Shown piece after piece: positions 23,401 through 31,724 of a DNA stretch of 42,590 nucleotides; position 1 is the stretch's first letter; each line of letters opens with the position of its first letter. Under the pieces are notes generated by a model. The model made no database searches. It was not told the origin of the DNA and was given only the letters and a program-made list of their open reading frames with translations. A program made the position numbers and the translations under genes. The DNA is from a virus. The stretch covers positions 1-42,590 of IMG/VR virus record IMGVR_UViG_3300006033_000595; one strand, 5' to 3'.

Positions 23401-24291
23401 TTCTCCTGTATTGGACATTACAATGCATTGGCCGCCTATAATGGAATAGTCCTGACCATAAATGTCTGTCCCCATGCTATACTTGCGCGGTTCGCCATTC
23501 TTCCCATCGCTATTCGGGTAAACGCCGACGAACTCGCTATTGCCGTCGATCTGAATCTTGCCAGGACCGATCTCGAACGAAAGCTGTGGGATTTGGCCAA
23601 TGGACCCAAGGCTCAACTGCTGGAAGCCGACATAAGCTGTATTCGGCCAGCGGACGGGAGTCCCGGTCACATCTGCATAATGCGACCAATTATCGTAATA
23701 CGGGGACGAATTGGCAGGGCCGCCGCTACCGAAAAACGCGTCGTCGAAATTCAGAAAGGCGGACCCCTTGCTTGTGTTGCCGATCTGATCGAACGTCCCG
23801 CCAGTATTTCCCGTCCCGGCGATAATCGCGGCAACAGTGTCGTATCCAAGCCTGTCAGCGCCAAGCCATCCGCCGAAGATATTATAAGGCTCAGGGACCA
23901 TACCGATATGATAAAGAATGTCATAGCGGTATTCATACGATACCTGACTACCGCCGCCACCCATCTTGCCGCCACCACCAGAGCCACCTCCTTTGCCACC
24001 GCCGCCAGACGCAGACGTTTCATGCCTGATCGTCGTCCAGTTGTTCAGCCATACGATATTCGGGGACACCCGGTTTGTCCCGAACATGGTCTGTATCGTC
24101 GCGCCGCGCAACGACTGATTGATGCGCGGCATTTCTTCCGCACCCGGATCAAATGTCTGATTCGCCGCGTCCTGCGTTGCAGAATAAATCCATGAACCAA
24201 TGAGCCAGCCAGCCGCGATGGCGGTCGTTGACCACGCAAAGGCCGCACCGCCAGCGAGGGCGAAAGCGGCAGGGATCGCGAGCATTGCCAT
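20428..24291 (-). CDS. Tail tip/central hub protein (gpJ-like, phage tail protein family)
   Basis: This 1287-residue protein is the largest in the window. It begins with hydrophobic segments (AIPAAFALAGGAAFAWSTTA, AAGWLIGSWIYSA), then a Gly-rich loop at about 96-115 and TYPE-J-like repeats. The middle contains the pattern VSRAARQDTFNTVKVNYLDR then EPGDVVTLVDSF, shared by gpJ and GTA/phage tail proteins with the tail-hub fold. The C-terminus has fibronectin-like strands (VTFKWSDASRLEGF). It follows the NlpC/P60 and DUF2163 genes as in GTA-like tail tips, and likely forms the central fibre or hub contacting the host receptor. Confidence 0.85.
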   Translation of the reverse strand: MAMLAIPAAFALAGGAAFAWSTTAIAAGWLIGSWIYSATQDAANQTFDPGAEEMPRINQSLRGATIQTMFGTNRVSPNIVWLNNWTTIRHETSASGGGGKGGGSGGGGKMGGGGSQVSYEYRYDILYHIGMVPEPYNIFGGWLGADRLGYDTVAAIIAGTGNTGGTFDQIGNTSKGSAFLNFDDAFFGSGGPANSSPYYDNWSHYADVTGTPVRWPNTAYVGFQQLSLGSIGQIPQLSFEIGPGKIQIDGNSEFVGVYPNSDGKNGEPRKYSMGTDIYGQDYSIIGGQCIVMSNTGEKIGEFASPLGNFMLVAPIAGGEYILVITTNTTTTINQDFYYYVPVDGGVPVSAVDHVQKQFTVPPFGRFGFYCADSGGNKSPEDFVFILGDTGGDGGSHAIGVIPGVGSLTDMVSGAYTASSPVPIVNLPYRFTIPDGSGSMAEMDNGYFFTLPTKQLVGPFIIEGTKICFYRNKPYMEYHKPGSGNAAICQFARDLYETYPDGMVVAYDHFYNGEYPGEAFSGPEVINNLFEANMPLPDEYEDLFGNAGNANDSYYPQVYTEKFVEDGHIVAFFKLYRDETSSSTWTRMFARIRLMSWNAWLQRFSYMASQAALLYTNDDLGIPPPNPVDGYRDFMLSVFRDKATNAVHVHGFMTSGGSAKNYRYVSRFGTLTIGGGDDVYPPYIVYQILTSPVFGAQFSVSDIDQDSYSAALQYCADEEILVSTTYTRPTPVLSVINDLLALYGGFLTESGGTIRFGVVATSSDPVSNPDGSPRIIDNHHLVVDEPGSPPVTVSRAARQDTFNTVKVNYLDRSLAYRQNIYEVSDEVDVDLTGRRVKEFAPQFVMSEATAAKIADRALWANLYGRDVYDFALGFKDHDLEPGDVVTLVDSFHEDLSLGKRIRIVNWKESKPGRFQVKAVAEIPYFSTGSLPAYNAQQPAPPRGISDEALPPLDFRAYELPKEFNAANGNIFFGYNQAMTTMGARLYLSPDDITYALVKDQTPYIISGAFKDGLPANVDVVQYVHFYLMPGSGSTFAQTHALDDVSQSGRAIGAGVFIAGSEALAVEGLTLMGQNHYRADKVFRGWGGTVVQAHSPGAYFHKHGGGMFTVPINEDKIGTTMFYKIVPYNFQGQGYDISSIEGKSWVVQGTYWRPQLPPRVSAYVDSPVIHSPSSPAIGRTSVVSGGCDVTFKWSDASRLEGFGHGGNGASGYGHFTDDTLDVTYRVEVLSSDMQSVVRCVTVNTGFWTYQREANSSDFGLWSGNFAVKMTPHNSYGDSLRSETCIVELF

Positions 24292-24729
24292 TTATTTCTT
24301 CAGGTCGAAAGCCTTGATCGGCCTCGACTTCCCTTGTCCATAGACGAAAAAATTCATCCTGCTTTCTATCACATGACCGACCTGATTGCGACCCCACGCA
24401 TGGATGAAGGTTCCGCGCGAAGTGCATAGCGCCGCATGACTCATGTTCCGGCCATACCTTACGAGAATTATCCCGCCGGGCACCGGCTTCTTGACTTCTT
24501 CGACGAACGGCATGATGAAGTCAAGATAGATTTCCTGCTCCTGATGGACGGCCCAATCCGGGGCGTAATCCTGCGGGAAGGGAGGCAGGGGGAGCAGGGG
24601 GGAGAATAGCTCATAGATAAGCCCGCCGCAGTCCACGCCGACGCCCTTGACGCGGCCCTTATGCTGATATGCGGTGCCGATCCATGTTCTGGCCTCAGCC
24701 TCGATCCATTCACGCCAGTCTTCTCGCAT
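24292..24729 (-). CDS. NlpC/P60-type tail peptidase
   Basis: This 145-residue protein has the catalytic Cys in VGVDCGGLIYEL (C34) and the His in RNMSHAALCT (H98). A further polar residue follows in FIHAWGRNQVGHV. This is the papain-like NlpC/P60 arrangement found in GTA peptidases and lambda gpK-type tail-tip proteins. In the virion it may cleave peptidoglycan crosslinks locally to help the tail cross the cell wall. The start overlaps the DUF2163 stop (TGATG). It is followed directly by the tail hub gene. Confidence 0.88.
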   Translation of the reverse strand: MREDWREWIEAEARTWIGTAYQHKGRVKGVGVDCGGLIYELFSPLLPLPPFPQDYAPDWAVHQEQEIYLDFIMPFVEEVKKPVPGGIILVRYGRNMSHAALCTSRGTFIHAWGRNQVGHVIESRMNFFVYGQGKSRPIKAFDLKK

Positions 24730-25589
24730 CAGAAGGCTTCCTCCTGAATTGGAATCTCCGGGAACCCAAGGAAATTCTGGACGTTATTATAGAGGGAATG
24801 ACAGTCGTCTATTTTCCGCTTCTTGCATCCGGGATGGATATCGACGCCAAGATTGGCCATGGAGTTGATCGGCAGGGGATGCGAAAGGAACAGGGCGTCT
24901 CCGCTATGGCTGCGGATCGTCCTTATCTGCCCGCTGTTCACGCCATCGGTAACGACAAGCCTGCCAAAGTCGTAAGCCCCATTCTGGACGGACCCGGAGA
25001 GAATGCCGGACTGAACGAGAATGACGAGAGGGCTTGACGAACTGGCGTCGATAGACGAGGCCGGGATTTGAATCGTGATCGAGGACGTATCAAAGCCGCA
25101 TCCGGCAGACCCGAACTTCCACGCGCAGCGGTCTTGATAGGTGTAGTACGGGAAACCGGCACCGAGACTGTTCCATTTGTTACGCGCCTGCCCGCTGACA
25201 AGCTGACGTGTATAGGTATAGTCGCCGAGCTTGCCATGATAGACCTCGATCCTGCCGAGGTCTGGCGTATCTGCAAAAACGCGCCCGACCTTGATCCCGG
25301 CCATGGCGATATCGTCATTCTCGATCAGCTTCGACAAAAGGTCTCCGGTGTTCGCGACAGAGAATCCGATGACGGAGACGCTGAGGTCTGACGCTTGCTC
25401 AAGCCCGGCGTCGGCAGTTCCGGGGAAAGGAGTATATCTGGTTTCCGCGCCGGAAAGAGTATAGGTGACTTCTTCGTTCGCGCTCGTCCAATACCACGAC
25501 CCGAATTTTGTCTCCAATTCGATAAGCTCGATAAGATGGACATGATCTTCCTGTAGCCTGTGCCAAAATGCTGATGATACGACGCGCAT
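24729..25589 (-). CDS. Tail tip protein, DUF2163/BR0599 family (gpL-like)
   Basis: This 286-residue protein has a C-terminal motif with GCKKRKIDDC then NNVQNFLGFPEIP, the Cys-x-Cys and FxGFP hallmark of BR0599-type tail proteins. An internal DRCAWKFGSAGCGF provides a further Cys pair. These residues likely bind an iron-sulfur cluster or a metal, as in lambda gpL. The N-terminal half (VHLIELIELETKFG, YTLSGAETRYTPFPG) has the DUF2163 strand pattern. It sits between DUF2460 and NlpC/P60 genes, the standard order in GTA-like tail tips. The start overlaps the upstream stop (TGATG). Confidence 0.88.
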   Translation of the reverse strand: MRVVSSAFWHRLQEDHVHLIELIELETKFGSWYWTSANEEVTYTLSGAETRYTPFPGTADAGLEQASDLSVSVIGFSVANTGDLLSKLIENDDIAMAGIKVGRVFADTPDLGRIEVYHGKLGDYTYTRQLVSGQARNKWNSLGAGFPYYTYQDRCAWKFGSAGCGFDTSSITIQIPASSIDASSSSPLVILVQSGILSGSVQNGAYDFGRLVVTDGVNSGQIRTIRSHSGDALFLSHPLPINSMANLGVDIHPGCKKRKIDDCHSLYNNVQNFLGFPEIPIQEEAF

Positions 25590-26164
25590 CAATAGACCTC
25601 CCATATTGAAAGCTGCGCGTTGAATACGTTCCAGATCACAGCCGTTTCATTATAGTCTGCCATGAAGCGCACCTTTCTGAAATACTCCAACGAGTGAGCC
25701 GTCCAGACATCAATGGCGTCCTTTGTGTTTACCGTAAGAACGCCGGTGTCCTGATCGTAATTGAAGTTTGCGCCAAGGGCGACCCACCCGGAAAGAGTCG
25801 AGGACAGGGTGTTGATTGTCGTCGTATCGGCGCGGATCGAAAACGAGTTCGTGTCGAAAAGCTGTAGGGTCTGACCATTCGTGCTTATGCCAGAGCGCAC
25901 GGCAACCACGGAAGACACGAAATAGTCGTAGGGGTCTTTCATGAGAAAGGGCTGTGCCTTCCCGCGCCTTGCGTTCCAGAAGTCAATGATCGTCCGCTGT
26001 TTTACTTCGGTGAAGTTCTGAAACGGGATCGTGTACCGATAGAGCGGGCGCAGGTATGTCGTCCTCGACTGGAATGCTCCGCTGTCGAACTGAACGTCGT
26101 CACCCTGCCAATAAGGAATGCGCTGCATTCCTGCCGGAAGCGGATTTACGGGCCAGATTTGCAT
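25589..26164 (-). CDS. Distal tail protein, DUF2460-like (gpM-like)
   Basis: This 191-residue protein starts at the ATG overlapping the tape measure stop (TGATG). The pattern PYWQGDDVQFDSGAFQSRT, then TEVKQRTIIDFWNARRGKAQ and FLMKDPYDY is typical of DUF2460/gpM-type tail proteins. The RRGKAQPFLMKDP segment is the most recognisable. It probably forms part of the ring at the tail tip between tube and hub. Its position next to the tape measure agrees with that. Confidence 0.8.
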   Translation of the reverse strand: MQIWPVNPLPAGMQRIPYWQGDDVQFDSGAFQSRTTYLRPLYRYTIPFQNFTEVKQRTIIDFWNARRGKAQPFLMKDPYDYFVSSVVAVRSGISTNGQTLQLFDTNSFSIRADTTTINTLSSTLSGWVALGANFNYDQDTGVLTVNTKDAIDVWTAHSLEYFRKVRFMADYNETAVIWNVFNAQLSIWEVY

Positions 26165-28902
26165 CACCGATTCAACCCTTGATTCAAGTTGTTCCCTCTA
26201 CGGAGGATCGTCGTTATGTCGCTCTTGTGCTTGAAAAGAAACTCTATCCCGGTCTGAGTGTCAATGGCGCTCAGGTACAGGTTGACAGGGCCGCCGTCAT
26301 TTGCGCCAGTCGCGCGGACGCCGAGCTTGCCGCCAACGCGCTCAAGCGGCATGATGGCCTCAGACCCGGCCTCTCCTGCAAGGCCGAACAATGTAGGTCC
26401 GCCGATAATGCCGCCATTGGCGAACGGCTTCACCTTGATTGAGCCACTGAACACTCCGCCGTCAGCAAAACCGACCGCCGAACCGAGAACCTTCATTAGG
26501 AGCAATTTCGCGATATAGTCGGAAGCGGCCTTTGTCAGCGAGTTGAACAGGTCGAGGCCGACCTGCTTCCACGTTTTGGTGCCCGTGATAATCCCCTGGA
26601 TAGCGCTGCCGAGAGAAGACTCTACGGCAGAGCCAACGCTTGTCCAAAGTTCCTTTTCAAGCGCAGCCTGTACCGAAAGCTCATTCATCGCGGTCCGCGT
26701 CGCATCGCCAAGCTGTTGCAGGGAATCGACCGTCATTTCGATAGAGGCACGCCGCTCAGGATCGGCAGTTTGAGTCAACTCGTTCTGCTTTTCCAGCAAC
26801 TGACTCTGGATATCGTTTAGCTCGATCATCATCTGGCGGCGCTGATTATCTATGTCCAGCGCGAGCTTGCCGCCAGTCGTCCCCTGCGTGATGCCGAACA
26901 TGATGTTATCGTTCATCTCGCGTTGAATGTCGAGAAGCTGCTGACGCATACGAAGCTGCTCGTTGCTTGATGTCAGCCTGAAAATATCCGTCTCGACAGC
27001 GTAAAGGGCCTTTGCCTTTGCGATAGCCTGTTCGCGCCCGACGTTTGTCGCCTCAATAAGCGAATGAATCTTTTTGATCTGCTCGCCTTGCGCCCCTGTA
27101 ACCTCATTGAGGGCGATAGACTTGTCGAGAGCGTCCTGCAAGCGCTCGACATATGTCGTCGCCCTTTCATTGATACGCGCGATGCTTTGCGATAGCTCGT
27201 CGCTCTCGGCCCCTCTGCCGAAAACGTCAATAGCGAGGCTGAGCTTCGTGATGGTATCCTGAATGCCATCATTGAACTTCACGATTTCGCGGCTTGCGGC
27301 AAGGCCGACGTTTGCGCGGATTTCCGAGACGGTAGCATTGACAACGGCCATATTGCGTTGAAGCTCGTCCAATTCCTTTGCTTCGTTTGCCGTTAGCGTC
27401 CCCTTGGCGCTAAGCTCTTTGATGCGAGCCATTTCCGCACTGAACGCACCGGACAGCTTCCTTATCCTGTCTTCGCTCCTAGTCACGTCGTCAAGGAACG
27501 GGAGCAGGGCTCCATCGGCCCTGGCCCTCGTCCGTTCCAGCATTGTTTCGAGTTCGGAGAAGGCTTTTTGTGCGGCAGTCCCGAATCCATAATTAGGGTC
27601 GAGGGCCTTTACAGAATTGGCGAGCGCCCTTGTCCTTTCCTGTGTTTCGGATATCTCGTCCTGCATCCCGCGCAGGCCCATGCTGGCGGCAGTCGTTCCC
27701 TGCGAAAAGGCCGTAAGGTCTTCCGCAATCCCGCCAAAGATGCCCTTTGTCTGCATCTGCTCGATGAAGCCGCGCAATTCATCGTCGGAGAATACGCCTA
27801 GCTGGTTTGCGATTTCTGCAAGACCGGCAGCAACATACTTTGAAAGGCCGCCGATGATAGCGCCTATCGCAAACCCGGATTTGCCGAAGAAGAAACGACC
27901 GATGATTCCGCCCTCGATCATATCCTGCGGCATCGCGTTGATGACTGCCAATGCGCCACTGAAAAGAGCGACGAGCGCGGGGGCAAGATCGCTGACAGCC
28001 TTCAGCATTTTCTCGGAAGATGCTCGCAGGGCTTCGAGGACGTTGAAGAAGTTCTCTACGTCCGCCTCGTCGAGAGAGTCGATGAACAGCTTTACCTTGT
28101 CGGCGATGTCGTTGAATATGATCGCGATGCGAGCGCCAAAGGTCGTGCGTTCGATAAGGTCAGAGATGGCCTTGTTGAAAACGGAAACGACCCGCGTCAT
28201 CGAGCCGCCGATTGTCGATGACATATTCTTTGCGAAATCGCCGAAGTATTTCTTTGAGGCGTCCGTGAAAAGCTGGACGGCTCGTTCGCCAGATACCATG
28301 CCGCGCGATACCTGCTGGATAAATTCAGCCGTTGACAGGCCAGCTTCATTAGCCATGAGGCGCAAGGCAGAGGGAACTTGTTCGCCAATCTGCTGACGCA
28401 GTTCTTCCATCTGCAAGGTGCCCTTGCCGATGACCTGCGAAAAGCCTATGAAAACGCGCTCAAGCTCTTGCGTTCCGCCTCCGAATGCCGCGACAGCATT
28501 GACGATGGCATCGGTCAGGTCGGAGACCTTCTTGAGTTCGAGGCCAGAAGAAGCGATGCGGACGAAACCGTCTGCGATCTTTGTAAGATCGAACGGAGCA
28601 GCGCCGAACTTTTCATTTAGAGAGCCGAAGACTTCGTTAGCCTTGCTTGCGCCGCCAACGACCCCCGCCAGGCGGATTTGAAGGGCTTGGAGAGCGCCAG
28701 CGGTTTCAAGGAACGACTGGCCAAGCTCGATTGATCGCTGCACAAGGACGCCGCCAACGACAGCCTGGAAAATGCGATAGTTTCTTGTGGCGTTCTTGGC
28801 GGCGTCGTCAAGACGCCTTACGTCGCGAGCGGCATTGTTCAAGCCTGGGCCAGACTTGTTCAGCGATGTGATGATGATCCCGAGGTCGATCTTGGTGGCC
28901 AT
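26164..28902 (-). CDS. Tail length tape measure protein
   Basis: This 912-residue protein is mostly helical, with long coiled-coil stretches in the second half (for example RQQLLDIQREMNDNI and ELNDIQSQLLEKQNELTQ). The N-terminal third (LQIRLAGVVGGASKANEVFG, GKGTLQMEELRQQIGEQVPS) is the typical tape measure domain. The C-terminus (TKTWKQVGLDLFNSLTK then FADGGVFSG and ANGGIIGGP) matches lambda gpH-like ends. It sets tail length and is ejected into the host. The length suggests a tail of very roughly 140 nm by the usual 1.5 angstrom per residue rule. AAGGGA precedes the ATG. Confidence 0.93.
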   Translation of the reverse strand: MATKIDLGIIITSLNKSGPGLNNAARDVRRLDDAAKNATRNYRIFQAVVGGVLVQRSIELGQSFLETAGALQALQIRLAGVVGGASKANEVFGSLNEKFGAAPFDLTKIADGFVRIASSGLELKKVSDLTDAIVNAVAAFGGGTQELERVFIGFSQVIGKGTLQMEELRQQIGEQVPSALRLMANEAGLSTAEFIQQVSRGMVSGERAVQLFTDASKKYFGDFAKNMSSTIGGSMTRVVSVFNKAISDLIERTTFGARIAIIFNDIADKVKLFIDSLDEADVENFFNVLEALRASSEKMLKAVSDLAPALVALFSGALAVINAMPQDMIEGGIIGRFFFGKSGFAIGAIIGGLSKYVAAGLAEIANQLGVFSDDELRGFIEQMQTKGIFGGIAEDLTAFSQGTTAASMGLRGMQDEISETQERTRALANSVKALDPNYGFGTAAQKAFSELETMLERTRARADGALLPFLDDVTRSEDRIRKLSGAFSAEMARIKELSAKGTLTANEAKELDELQRNMAVVNATVSEIRANVGLAASREIVKFNDGIQDTITKLSLAIDVFGRGAESDELSQSIARINERATTYVERLQDALDKSIALNEVTGAQGEQIKKIHSLIEATNVGREQAIAKAKALYAVETDIFRLTSSNEQLRMRQQLLDIQREMNDNIMFGITQGTTGGKLALDIDNQRRQMMIELNDIQSQLLEKQNELTQTADPERRASIEMTVDSLQQLGDATRTAMNELSVQAALEKELWTSVGSAVESSLGSAIQGIITGTKTWKQVGLDLFNSLTKAASDYIAKLLLMKVLGSAVGFADGGVFSGSIKVKPFANGGIIGGPTLFGLAGEAGSEAIMPLERVGGKLGVRATGANDGGPVNLYLSAIDTQTGIEFLFKHKSDITTILRRGNNLNQGLNR

Positions 28903-28940
28903 GGCGAATCCCTTTTGCGCGACAGGGAATTATAGCAGGG

Positions 28941-29587
28941 TTATCGCTGTTTGGCACGGTCGAGGGCCAGCATCTCATTGAGCTTGCGGGCAATGACCTC
29001 AAGTGCAAACCAGAAATAGGCGTCCTGATCCATGATCGGAAGATCATTCGGGGTTCTGATGGCATGCCAGCCGCCATCGCCCGCCACAAAACAGCGGTTG
29101 AACCACATCATGTAAAAGCTGCAACTCCGCTGCTCGGTCATGAGGCTCGCTATCAAATGCGAAGCCATGGGCTCAGTACCAAACCGGGCAGCGGTTTCTA
29201 GTTTTTTACGTCAGATTCCTTTGGCGAGGAAATCTCTACGAGCTTCGCCAAAATTTCATTGGCGAGAGGCCAATACGGCATGAAGCTCAGGATAACCCCG
29301 ATGTCAACGGGGCCTGACGAGTCAGAGAGATTGTTGACCGAAAGAACATATTTCGGAAGCACGTCTCCGACCTGACGAATCATGGATTGAATCTGGCTGA
29401 TGTTCAGCTTCGTCGCATCGACCTCAGTCGCGCCATTCGTCTGATTGTGAAACTCATCAGCCACCAGAGAGCAATCGCCAACGCTCATTGGAGAAAGCAT
29501 GACGTGGAACTGCTCTGATTCAGGCAACTTGTCGTTGCCGTCAAACTCGGGGACGAATTTGACTTCACGCGAAAAATTAAAACGCAT
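28941..29587 (-). CDS. Tail assembly chaperone GT fusion made by -1 frameshift
   Basis: Reading begins as the G-like gene and shifts to the -1 frame at the A AAA AAC heptamer just before its stop. The shifted frame is open through CTA GAA ACC GCT GCC and continues into a 75-codon downstream frame. The predicted fusion is 215 residues. The appended part carries SCSFYMMWFNRCFVAGDGG and ends FALEVIARKLNEMLALDRA. Its own ATG has no good ribosome-binding site, supporting production by frameshift. As in lambda, G and GT would bind the tape measure protein during tail assembly. The gene lies between tail tube and tape measure, the standard place. Confidence 0.82.
29181..29207 (-). promoter_or_regulatory. 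Programmed -1 ribosomal frameshift signal
   Basis: The slippery heptamer A AAA AAC (29207-29201) is in the correct phase in the G-like gene (GTA AAA AAC) and is followed at once by the TAG stop. After a spacer of three bases a perfect 6-bp hairpin forms, AAACCG (29197-29192) with CGGTTT (29186-29181), around a five-base loop CTGCC. The -1 frame has no stop between the heptamer and the downstream frame. All elements of a classical tail chaperone frameshift are present. The short spacer is unusual. Confidence 0.85.
29198..29587 (-). CDS. Tail assembly chaperone G-like protein (0-frame product)
   Basis: This 129-residue protein is made by the ribosomes that do not shift frame. The ATG has GGAGGG about 4-5 bases upstream. 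The sequence begins MRFNFSREVKFVPEFDGNDK. It has predicted helices with conserved hydrophobics later (FMPYWPLANEILAKLVEI). It has no strong named-family match by eye; the call rests on location before the tape measure, size and the frameshift signal at its 3' end. Confidence 0.82.
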   Translation of the reverse strand: MRFNFSREVKFVPEFDGNDKLPESEQFHVMLSPMSVGDCSLVADEFHNQTNGATEVDATKLNISQIQSMIRQVGDVLPKYVLSVNNLSDSSGPVDIGVILSFMPYWPLANEILAKLVEISSPKESDVKN

Positions 29588-29608
29588 TTAACCCTCCATG
29601 GTCACGAT

Positions 29609-30703
29609 TCAATAGGTTGCCGTATAGGCGGCGCTGGACACGATATTCATCAGTTCGGCAGAAATCATGCCGTCCGCGTCGTCATACTCTGCCTTGGCAG
29701 TAAACGATGCCGTGAGACGGTTAGGGCCGCCGACAGGGGCGGACCACGACAGGAACTTCATCTTTGGCAGATGGATGCGAAGACCCATATAGCCGATGAA
29801 AGCCGATTGGTCGGCAGACGCAGGATTCCCAAGCACAAGCTGCGAGTTCACGTTGAGCAGGGTGATCCGCATGCGGCGATTTTCATAGGCCACAAATGCG
29901 TCATAATCCCCCTGATCGCGGAAAGACATCGTTCCTTCGATCTGCACCCGGCGGAAGTCGCTCGGGGAGAACTCGCCATATTTCTTGGTGCCGTCAAGAA
30001 GGACGACTCCCTCGTGAGGGAGATCGAGGGTAAGTGAAATCTGCTCGAAGTTCGTCTTTGCAGCGAGGGCGGAGCTATTGACGCCGACAGTGGAAATCTC
30101 AATGGAAGCCATATCCCACACCCACGGGCGACCGCCGCTTGAAACGAGCGACTTGATCGCCGATACGCGCTCGATCCGGTCTACCGTACGAGACATGAGA
30201 GTCGCTGTCGTCTTCACAAGCTGGCCGGCCTGAATGTCGAGCTTAAGCGTCGGGAAGATCGCCTGCTTGTAAAGCCACGCGGACCCCACGTCGCGATAGA
30301 TCATGACGTTCATGGGCTCAAGGAACGTGCGGTCGCTGAATGAGTCCTGACGCGGCGTAAACTTGTGCCACATCTGCGGGAACGCGGCGAAGTCGCCGGA
30401 GTTCGCGCCGTTAGAGCTTGCAGCCGTTACCGTAGAGGCGACGTATGTACCGAACCACGCCTTTAGGTAGTCGCCAAGGTTATTCGGATTAGGCTCAAGC
30501 GTTATATCGCCAGCGCCGCTATCAATCCCCTTATGGCTAGGGGGCGCGTCACGGCGGCCAGTCAACGAACCTTCGGAAAGCTCTGACAAGGTATGCTCAA
30601 GGCTCTCGGAAACGAAATTGCCCCACCGATTGACCGTGTTCACGTCGCTGTATAGCGACCCGATCTTCGCCAGAGCGATTTGTCCACCATTTCCACTTGC
30701 CAT
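29609..30703 (-). CDS. Major tail tube protein
   Basis: This 364-residue beta-rich protein is preceded by AGGAACGAG. The sequence has tube-protein features. The start is GGQIALAKIGSLYSDV. Further on are LEHTLSELSEGSLTGRRDAP and the Asp/Gly-rich DSGAGDITLEPNPNNLG. The C-terminal third has MSFRDQGDYDAFVAYEN and ASFTAKAEYDDADGM, resembling large tail tube proteins of siphoviruses. It lies between the tail terminator and tail chaperones, as expected. It would polymerise into the tail tube around the tape measure. Confidence 0.85.
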   Translation of the reverse strand: MASGNGGQIALAKIGSLYSDVNTVNRWGNFVSESLEHTLSELSEGSLTGRRDAPPSHKGIDSGAGDITLEPNPNNLGDYLKAWFGTYVASTVTAASSNGANSGDFAAFPQMWHKFTPRQDSFSDRTFLEPMNVMIYRDVGSAWLYKQAIFPTLKLDIQAGQLVKTTATLMSRTVDRIERVSAIKSLVSSGGRPWVWDMASIEISTVGVNSSALAAKTNFEQISLTLDLPHEGVVLLDGTKKYGEFSPSDFRRVQIEGTMSFRDQGDYDAFVAYENRRMRITLLNVNSQLVLGNPASADQSAFIGYMGLRIHLPKMKFLSWSAPVGGPNRLTASFTAKAEYDDADGMISAELMNIVSSAAYTATY

Positions 30704-30714
30704 CTTCTCGTTCC

Positions 30715-31152
30715 TTATGAGTTCGCATAGACGAAGACGCTGAATTGCAGCACGGCTGCTGCCATAAAAGCGCCCTCTTTTTCGCTCTCGGCAGTTTCAA
30801 ACTCGGCCTGCCCGACTTGAGTCGCGTCAACTGCCGATCCAAACCTTGAATTTGTCTGGAACAGGCGCTGAACGGCGCTTGTCAAATCATTGCGTAGTTT
30901 AGCTGCTTCCTGCCGAGAACTCAAGTCGAAGGTGCAAATCTCCACTTCTACGACGACCTGGCTGTAATAATTCTGCTGGCCGGTATTTTCCGGCAGGACG
31001 CGCTTGATGCGCACGTCGGCGAACGGCATGTTTGATACCGAAAAATCCCTGTCGTTGCTATCCTTCTGGACGACCTTCAGGCCCGTGACCTGCGAAGCAA
31101 TCAAGGCCACCATGTCGTCAAGGATCACGTCATAATTGACAAAATCGGTCAA
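30715..31152 (-). CDS. Tail terminator / minor tail protein (gpU-like)
   Basis: This protein has about 145 residues if it starts at the TTG overlapping the upstream stop (TTGA). A GTG 19 codons upstream or an ATG 13 codons downstream are possible. The layout of an N-terminal helix (NYDVILDDMVALIASQVTGL), a central strand-rich part (DVRIKRVLP, YYSQVVVEVEICTF) and a helix (EAAKLRNDLTSAVQRLF) is that of tail terminators. It would cap the tail and join it to the head. The assignment rests mainly on position directly before the tube gene. Confidence 0.65.
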   Translation of the reverse strand: MTDFVNYDVILDDMVALIASQVTGLKVVQKDSNDRDFSVSNMPFADVRIKRVLPENTGQQNYYSQVVVEVEICTFDLSSRQEAAKLRNDLTSAVQRLFQTNSRFGSAVDATQVGQAEFETAESEKEGAFMAAAVLQFSVFVYANS

Positions 31153-31724
31153 GTTCTTATGGTCCCCTGCAAAAGCCTGGATTTGGTCATCAGCTTTTCT
31201 CTCGCCCACCTTTCGATCAGGGGGACGGCGATTGCAACCGCCTCTGTTTCAGATGTCCAGATTCGCCGCGCAGGGGTTGCCCATTGCCGACGTGGGACGA
31301 ACGCAAACCGGCCAGGGCCGGGCAGAGAAAGCGGTCTCGGATTGACGATGTTGAGAACCACGAAAGGCTTGAGGTATTCGTCTTCTGGACCAACCTGAGG
31401 CTGGTTGAAGCCTTCATGATGCTGTGTCAGGGTCCATTCTCCGGGAGATTCAAAAAACACCTCTGCCCGGCGCGAACCGAAAACACGCGACTTGACCCGG
31501 TTCTGCATCCCGGCGAGCGGCTTGCGAGCGTTTTTCTTTGCCCTTATCCACTTCGATACTGGCCTCCATGTCCCGCCATCATTCGTTACGATTCGCCTGC
31601 GCACGTTCTCCCGCAGGGCGATGCTGACATCACGCAGGGCAGACGGAAGGGCCTGCTCTACGTCTCTTGACAGGCCAGAAAGAAACGCCTCTGTGGCTCG
31701 CGCTCTCGGGACGAGAACTTCCAT
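31149..31724 (-). CDS. Head-tail joining protein (virion morphogenesis / HK97 gp10-like)
   Basis: This 191-residue basic protein overlaps its upstream neighbour at TGATG. The N-terminal part has the helix LSGLSRDVEQALPSALRDV then ALRENVRRRI. The core GGTWRPVSKWIRAKKNAR with RRAEVFFESPGEWTLTQHHEG resembles phage virion morphogenesis (HK97 gp10-like / Mu G-like) proteins that finish the tail-to-head interface. It is in the expected place between DUF1320 and tail terminator genes. No enzyme motif is present. Confidence 0.7.
   Translation of the reverse strand: MEVLVPRARATEAFLSGLSRDVEQALPSALRDVSIALRENVRRRIVTNDGGTWRPVSKWIRAKKNARKPLAGMQNRVKSRVFGSRRAEVFFESPGEWTLTQHHEGFNQPQVGPEDEYLKPFVVLNIVNPRPLSLPGPGRFAFVPRRQWATPARRIWTSETEAVAIAVPLIERWAREKLMTKSRLLQGTIRT

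Noticed and set aside
28941-29168. Independent 75-residue gene between tape measure and tail chaperone
   Set aside because: There is no good ribosome-binding site. The frame is open upstream to the slippery heptamer in the -1 phase, so it is best read as the extension of the frameshift product.
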